Origin: Lucifuga dentata
Taxonomy: Eukaryota > Chordata > Actinopteri > Ophidiiformes > Bythitidae
Direction of reading: 5' to 3'
DNA: 64,000 bases
NCBI GenBank assembly: GCA_014773175.1
Contig: VXCM01002611.1
Location: forward strand, 1 to 64,000
Below are positions 57,930-64,000 of this stretch, in pieces. The notes under the pieces were generated by a model. The model was not told where the DNA came from, did not search any database, and worked only from the letters and a program-made list of their open reading frames with translations. Numbering within the stretch: the first letter of the stretch is position 1; the number at the start of each line of letters is the position of its first letter. Made by a program: the position numbers and the translations under genes.

Positions 57930-58165
57930 GAGGAGACACACTTCTTCCACTTCTGTGGAGAACCTGCCGGCATCCAGACAAACCATAACCCAGATTATAT
58001 GTAGTACAGAATCTTTTTCTGTCTCAGAATGAGAATACTTGCTTCTCTCAGTTACTACCTGAACATTAGACATTGGGAGACATACACACACACACGTACA
58101 TTTTGACCCCAATTCAAAACATAACCATCTATAAAAAGATGTGTCTTTTTGTTTATTGTGAAAGA

Positions 58166-58744
58166 TTAAAGGACTATACCATCTATTTTGCATGTTTGAG
58201 CCTAATATATTCAATTTTCATACATGCAGAGATACAATCATTTCCCAAAGCATACTACTGGAATAATGAGTTAAAAAAAAAAGAAGTTTTTCCTACCTTC
58301 CAGACCGCCATTGGTTTCAATTCATTCTGGTACGATATTAACTTTTGATACTTGAAACGTTCTTGGGATAGGTAATCCATCATCATGAACAACATGTTTA
58401 TTCAGGGTTTTTTTTCCGAAGTTTTGTAATTTTAGTGTTTAAGTACAATAAAAAAGCACAGAGAATGTATACCTCCACTGGGGAATATAGTCCCAAAAGA
58501 AGACCTGAGTTTATCAAAAAATTTAAATGACTGTGACTTTGTAAAGCTGCTTAACTATTAGCAGACAAAACATCAATTTTTAAGGTGGGTGTCTCGCTTG
58601 GATATTTGAATTTGAAAAATTAAGAGATTTTACAAAGGTGAAATACGGTTTTATCCTTTGGGAAATGATTGTCAGTAACGTTACGTGTATGAAAATTTAA
58701 TATATTAGACTCAAACATGCAAAATGGATGGTATGGTCCTTTAA
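58166..58744. mobile_element. TTAA-flanked MITE, copy D
   Basis: Left end TTAAAGGACTATACCATCTA; right-end reverse complement TTAAAGGACCATACCATCCA. TTAA at both ends, 579 bp, nearly the same length as copy A. Confidence 0.8.
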
Positions 58745-59167
58745 TGACTGCAACGACTTCATAACTGTGACATAGTAAGCAAAAATTATAAAATATCTTG
58801 TAATTATGACACAGCAAGTCAAAACCAGTTGATAGTGTCTCATTATTATAACTTAATAGGTTAAACTTATGCGTGTAATTTATGATTTATTATGGGATTG
58901 TGTTCATAAAGACTGTTTTGTTGCTGAAAAGACGTGTGTGTGTGTGTGTGTTGTACTGTACTGTGAATAATGGCGGCACGTTCAGACTATGGAGGGAGGG
59001 TTTGGGGACCGGGAGGGGGTGAGGGGCTGTAGAGCGGGAGGGGAGACATTGGGTGGGGTGTTGTCTTTCTCCGACCAGAAGTCCGGATTCCCAGCCGAGA
59101 TTCTCACAGTTACCCGCCGCCGTAAACCGTTAACTCTCCTCGAAATATCTCCGCGTAACGGAAAACC

Positions 59168-59233
59168 ATGGGAGTCGAAGGCTGCACCAAATGCATCAAG
59201 TACATGCTCTTCTTCTTCAACTTCATCTTCTGG
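59168..59233 (+). CDS. cd81: cd81 exon 1 (tetraspanin, partial: rest lies beyond the window)
   Basis: ATG in a good context (AAACCATGG) opens MGVEGCTKCIKYMLFFFNFI then FW, followed by donor GTAAGC at 59234, phase 0. This is the N-terminus of CD81: cytoplasmic tail with juxtamembrane cysteines that are palmitoylated in the family, then the start of transmembrane helix 1. CD9 begins differently (MPVKGGTKC). CD81 organises membrane microdomains with integrins and immune receptors. I found no LAGxVILGV-type exon 2 in 59234-64000, so the gene continues past the window. Teleosts commonly carry cd81a and cd81b; which one this is cannot be told. The preceding 200 bases are GC-rich, as expected for a promoter-proximal first exon. 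Confidence 0.9.
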
Positions 59234-62200
59234 GTAAGCAGCAGCCTGGTTTTGTAGATTTCGCAGATTTCTCTAAGCGGATTGTGTTATGTATTGTTTA
59301 GACTCCCTGTTTGAAAAAAGGCAACGTCGTTTGATCAGTAACGTACACGTTAATCCGTTTTGTGCGTTTGTACCGTCTGGATATCTGCCGTGACGCCGTT
59401 TTCACCGTTAGGGGTGATTCCTGCTCAAATTGGCTAAAGGAATTTAGCAGACATGCTTATTATGTATGTTTGTATGTANGGGTGATTCCTGCTCAAATTG
59501 GCTAAAGGAATTTAGCAGACATGCTTATTATGTATGTTTGTATGTAAATGTAACGACGCATGAGGAGCTGATGATAGTGTAGAAAAACACGGTGTTCATT
59601 ATGTAAAGTACACAACACAAAGATAGCTTCAAACAAACGGGGAAAAATAACGGTTTCAGTCTCATAATGACAAGCTCGGTCGATTATTTTACCTCCGATA
59701 AATAACAAAGTTCAACATTTCTGTCGTGCAGCGCCATTTTCAAAAATCATTATTAAAGCTCAGATAATGTGATCGATAAACACAAGTGTTGTAGCTTGAT
59801 TTTGTTGCGGTGGTGGAGCTGTTTTTCTGATGGAGAAGGGCTTTGTCTTACAACCTCCTCCCAACCCCTCTCTGTGCGCGCGCGTGTGTTGGTGTGCGTG
59901 TGTGTGTGTGTGTGCGCGCGTGTGGCGGAGGCTTGTGGTGATTTCCATTGGACGAGTCAAAGCTGTTTTCCTTGATGGATCATGGAAATATTTTTTGGGG
60001 AGTTTCGTTTTTACTCAGAGCTGCCGCAGATTTTTCAGAGCCACATTTCTGTTTTACTGATTTTTTTTCTTTCATTATTATTATTAGTATTTTGAGGCTT
60101 TAAACATTTAGCATTTCATAGCCTAAATCAATAAGTGAGGCATCCCATCCCTACTAACGCCCACCCTGGGGATTCACCCATTTTGCTGTCACATGTGGTC
60201 AGGAGACAAATTAAAACTGAAACAGAGAATCCAAAAGCAAATAAAGTGAAATGTAGAAGTTGAACCGTGTCCAGAGAAGGCTGAGTACCCAGTATTTGAT
60301 CCAGTTTTTTAGTCCCTCCAGTCTCTGAAGGTATGAAGCTTGACAGACCGCTTGGGGCTGTGGCCGGTACTGACGTCACCCTCTAGGCTGCTGCATTAAC
60401 TGAATAATCAGGAGTTTGTGATTTTAAGACTCAGTCATAATGATTTTGTCTGAATATATCATTGTCTGTAATCCTCCATGTTAACTTTTAAATTAAAGTA
60501 AATGTTAGCAAACTTGTGCACCCTTTTCCCCTCAAAGATATAACACATTCACATCATGCTGCCTTTTGAAAGCCCCAGTATCTTTTCAGTGGAAGTCTGA
60601 TGTGTTTAGACAGTTTGTTAAAAGGCCACAGGCTGTAATGTCACTCCAGAGATCTTCAAGTTCAGAAAAAGTCGCCTACATCAGGAAATGCAGGAGCTAA
60701 AAGTGAAAGTGTTGCTGCTGACAGTTGTTTCGTTATACGCAAGTTCAGTTATATTTTGGTACATTTTAAGAAATGAACATTGCTCTTGGCCTGCTGTTGT
60801 CTTGTTTAACTGATAAAAACAACAGTGTGTTACATGCGCATGTAACACTTTACGTGCAAGATCAAATTTTGATTATGCTCCCGTTAAGACAATAAATAGA
60901 TTTTTTCCAAATACTATGTACAGTATACACTCCAGTATAAGCCGCATTTTCATTACCAAATTTCACAAAGCAAATTGGGTGGTCAGATTATACATGAGAA
61001 ATTCAAATTTGATCCCAGAGAACAAAATTTCCAGGGGTGGAAATATTACATATTACCACTACCCATGGAAAATAGTTTAAATCATACCTTAGTGCCAGCA
61101 CATTTGCGGTGGCCATTTGCAGCGGCCAGTAAACACTGTTGTGATAGGTCAGTTATGGCAATCAGCTGCTGAAATAAATATCATGTTTACCGGTACATGG
61201 ATTATTTTCAGAAAATCACAGGAATACTATGACAGTACCCAGAAAAATAGGTAATTTGCTAAACAAATAAATTGATGGAACAACGTCGGGGGGGTTGGCT
61301 TATATTCGGGTTTATTTAAAAATCTAAATTTGCAGGTCAAAATCAGCTTATACACGAGATCGGCTTATACTCAAGTATATACGGTAAACACCATAATTAG
61401 GTGCAAATTGGCATAAATTAAATTTGGCTTATTCTGAGTGTAACAAAAGAGATTATGATTGGAAATCCATTTACTCAAGCATGTAAATGATCCATTGCTT
61501 TATAGTTGGAGTAAGCAAACTCCACTTACATTTCTCTCCCTCATACAGTGATGCAGCAATGCGACATGTCTATTCAGCAAATGATGGAATCCTGTCAGTT
61601 CCCCCCATAAATATGTCTTGCTAGCATTTTTGTCTTAATACAGACAAAAAAATGAGTATAAGTGTGTAAATGTGTCAACTGGCTGTACTACTGTATGTTA
61701 GTCACTGATAAACACTGTGAAAGAAGTAAGTTTTAGTGAAACAAAGATTCACTCATTTTCATTTAAAAATCAAAAATATTTCATGGAAACAATCCTAAGT
61801 GGGTTTTAGTGTGTATTCATGGACAGTGTTCAAGCTTTGTTTGAAATGTTGTTTTTATGTATCTTAAATTATTAATGCTGTTACTATTAGGCAATTAAAT
61901 GTAGTATCATTTTGTTATGTCTACTTGGTCATTATGTAAGCACAATTGACCACAACTAAGTCTTAAAATTGGCGGGTGCAGCAGAATGAAAATGAGATAG
62001 TCACACACACACAAACACACACACACCAGTGTAAAGCAGGATCAAATGGAGTGGACTTTTAAAAACTTTTGTATTGCTTTTATAGACTCACAGCGGTCCT
62101 TTAGCTTGGCTGGCTGGCTCACATGAACACCTGTGCCAGGTACATGGCCTGTTTGCCCATGAGTTCCACTAATAATGCAAATGTTATTCTAAAAGATAAG

Positions 62201-64000
62201 TTCCAGTGCTAGCTTTGAAAGCAAAGACTGTGTGCCTTACTTTCATAAGAAAGTCATAAGTCAAAATAAAGTCCCATCTGATTTAGTAACATCAAGAAAA
62301 AAACATCCTCAAACCTGGCACCAAGACACATGCGAAGAAATGAAATGAATTGAAGAAGACGAAGAAGAATGAGAAGAAAATGCAAGAATCAGCCTTGACA
62401 CTCAGCCATGGTGGTTGCAGCTTTGCTCCAGTGCTGTGTTTCACTCTGAGGTAGATACGGCTGCTGTGATGAAGGTTTGTCTGTCTTCACGACTCATACT
62501 AACTCAGTCCATTAGTATGTAACCAAAGAAAATGACATGTTCCTATACATAGATATTAACGTTATAACTGTCTAGAAGCAGCTGAAGCTTCAGTGACAGT
62601 AATGGTTATGGTTCATTAGAATAATTTCAGCTACCCAGAGAATGGATTTCAGTGTAGTATTGATCAGTTTCAGTTCTACTAATAATACTAATACTACACT
62701 GGAAAAGGGCGTCTGGAAAAGGTTTTTACTTAGGCTGTCAGCACAGTGTCTCCAATATGAGCAAAATGCCCCTTTTAAGGATAATGGTTCTCTTTTTTCC
62801 AACCATTTTTTGGCCAGGTTTCTGTAGTTTTAGTCTGTAATTTTGCTGTTTCCAACAGTTTTACCCTCCTGTTTTATGTATTAGATCTGTAAATGGTGAT
62901 TGAACAGTTATTCCAACATGCCAGCCTTGTGGGATATATTTTTTTAGCATTCTCATTCATTTCCCAGGGTGTAATGGTGTTATTCATTTAAACGTACCTT
63001 GTTGTGTGTGTTTTGTCTAACATTTCATTGCAGTGACTATGCATTTAAAAGTTTACTTGGAACTGTTAAAGCATTTTCATTGCATGGGTGCTACAGGATG
63101 ATGGTGCAGCACCACTGTTCCATTCTTTAATGAAAGTCCTGCACTTTTTTACTGTCTTATGTTGTGTTCAGGTCAAATAAAAAAAATAGCAGAAGAGCAA
63201 GACATTATTGTTTCTGCTAGCAGGCTTTTTTGTTTGTTTTTAAAATTTCATTATGGGAATGCTCCAATCCAATACTGACTATATGGTACGATTTTAAAAT
63301 AAATCATAAACACACCTGCCAACAGCACAGAGTTGTGCTGTTGGCATAATAATTAATTATGCTGTTTGCATGATAATCATTTATTTATTATTATGAACAA
63401 GTGAGACAGTTTGTTTTAATAACTTAAAAAAAACTAGCAAGGAGAAATGAGGATGAATGTAGGTAGGCCCATTGCAGGATGTGTGTGTGTGCATGTTGGT
63501 GTCATAGAAGATGTTTTAATTTGTGCTCCATTGTCATTTAGATGTGAGATCGCCTCTGTCCTCTCATCTCTACAAGACAGGTGGTACATAAAGTTCAACT
63601 GCGGCATATAAGGGAAACAATTTCAGCACAATTGTAATGATGGAAAAACAATAGGAAAATATTGTCCCAGACTGCAACCATTTGCAGAAGTTAGCAACGT
63701 TCTTGATTCAAAAAAAAAAAAAAAAAAAAAACACCCCTGAAAGTGACTTTAATGTGATTGTTAGTGCATTACAGTGTTTTTCCTGTTCCTTCCATTGTAC
63801 TCCCTGGCTCTTGGTTCCATTTGAACAGAAATGCTTAGTTTATCTGAAGAGACACTTTGACTGTGAAGTCTGATGCTTTTATCAGCGGAGTCTGGCTCTG
63901 TAATGAGGAGACCGCCTGCTTCCATAAATCACGCTGGACACTGAGAGGGTTCAGAGGTCAGCGGGGGTGGGAGTGAAGGCTCTGTGTGGGATCTGCATGT
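59234..64000 (+). other. cd81 intron 1 (incomplete)
   Basis: No coding exon recognised. Contains the assembly duplication around N 59479, a CG-rich (GT)n at about 59878-59922, a TA-flanked transposon (60921-61384), a short CA repeat near 62006-62026 and a poly(A) run at about 63711-63731. Confidence 0.6.
60921..61384. mobile_element. TA-flanked DNA transposon relic
   Basis: Ends CAGTATACACTCCAGTATAA and reverse complement CCGTATATACTTGAGTATAA, each next to TA, with repeated TATAAGC motifs inside. Probably Tc1/mariner or pogo-like; no transposase left. In cd81 intron 1. Confidence 0.7.

Noticed and set aside
59234..64000. cd81 exon 2 within the window
   Set aside because: No frame with the expected LAGxVILGV-type helix following a good acceptor was found.

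Overview
This window is nuclear DNA from a bony fish, most likely a teleost. The evidence is spliced vertebrate genes with consensus GT/AG introns, dense CA/CT microsatellites, and many short DNA transposons and LINE fragments of types common in teleosts. It carries two complete genes and the start of a third. I found no operon, CRISPR array, phage or bacterial content. I cannot name the species.

Gene 1 (+ strand, coding 1349-39614) is emilin1 in 14 coding exons: signal peptide, EMI domain, long coiled coil, 17 Gly-X-Y triplets and a C-terminal gC1q domain. It predicts about 1107 residues once an assembly duplication in exon 1 is discounted. Intron 1 is about 20.9 kb and holds most of the repeats: a 33-bp minisatellite, a hAT-like element, LINE relics and MITEs. 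Gene 2 (- strand, coding 54040-45396) is khk (ketohexokinase) in 8 exons, 301 residues, convergent with emilin1. Gene 3 (+ strand, from 59168) is the first coding exon of cd81, whose intron 1 runs past the window end. The three genes act separately: extracellular matrix and integrin ligand, cytosolic fructose phosphorylation, and a membrane tetraspanin. As I recall, EMILIN1 and KHK are also neighbours in mammals, so the pair looks like conserved synteny, but here khk is on the opposite strand.

Layout: 1-1348 emilin1 upstream region; 1349-39614 emilin1; 39615-45395 intergenic with MITEs and LINE-tail-like sequence; 45396-54040 khk; 54041-59167 khk/cd81 intergenic with a Tc1-like MITE nested in a hAT-like element; 59168-64000 cd81 exon 1 and part of intron 1.

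The window has 16 single-N positions. Eight sit exactly between perfect direct duplications of 63-67 bp and the other eight sit in simple repeats. This looks like contig ends joined without merging their overlap. One such joint lies in emilin1 exon 1 and breaks its frame.

I saw no convincing new molecular system. The points most worth a second look are the many introns in the emilin1 coiled-coil region, UG-repeat 3' splice sites at two emilin1 exons, a four-copy TTAA-flanked MITE family, the 33-bp minisatellite open in several frames, and a perfect 27-bp hairpin in emilin1 intron 13.
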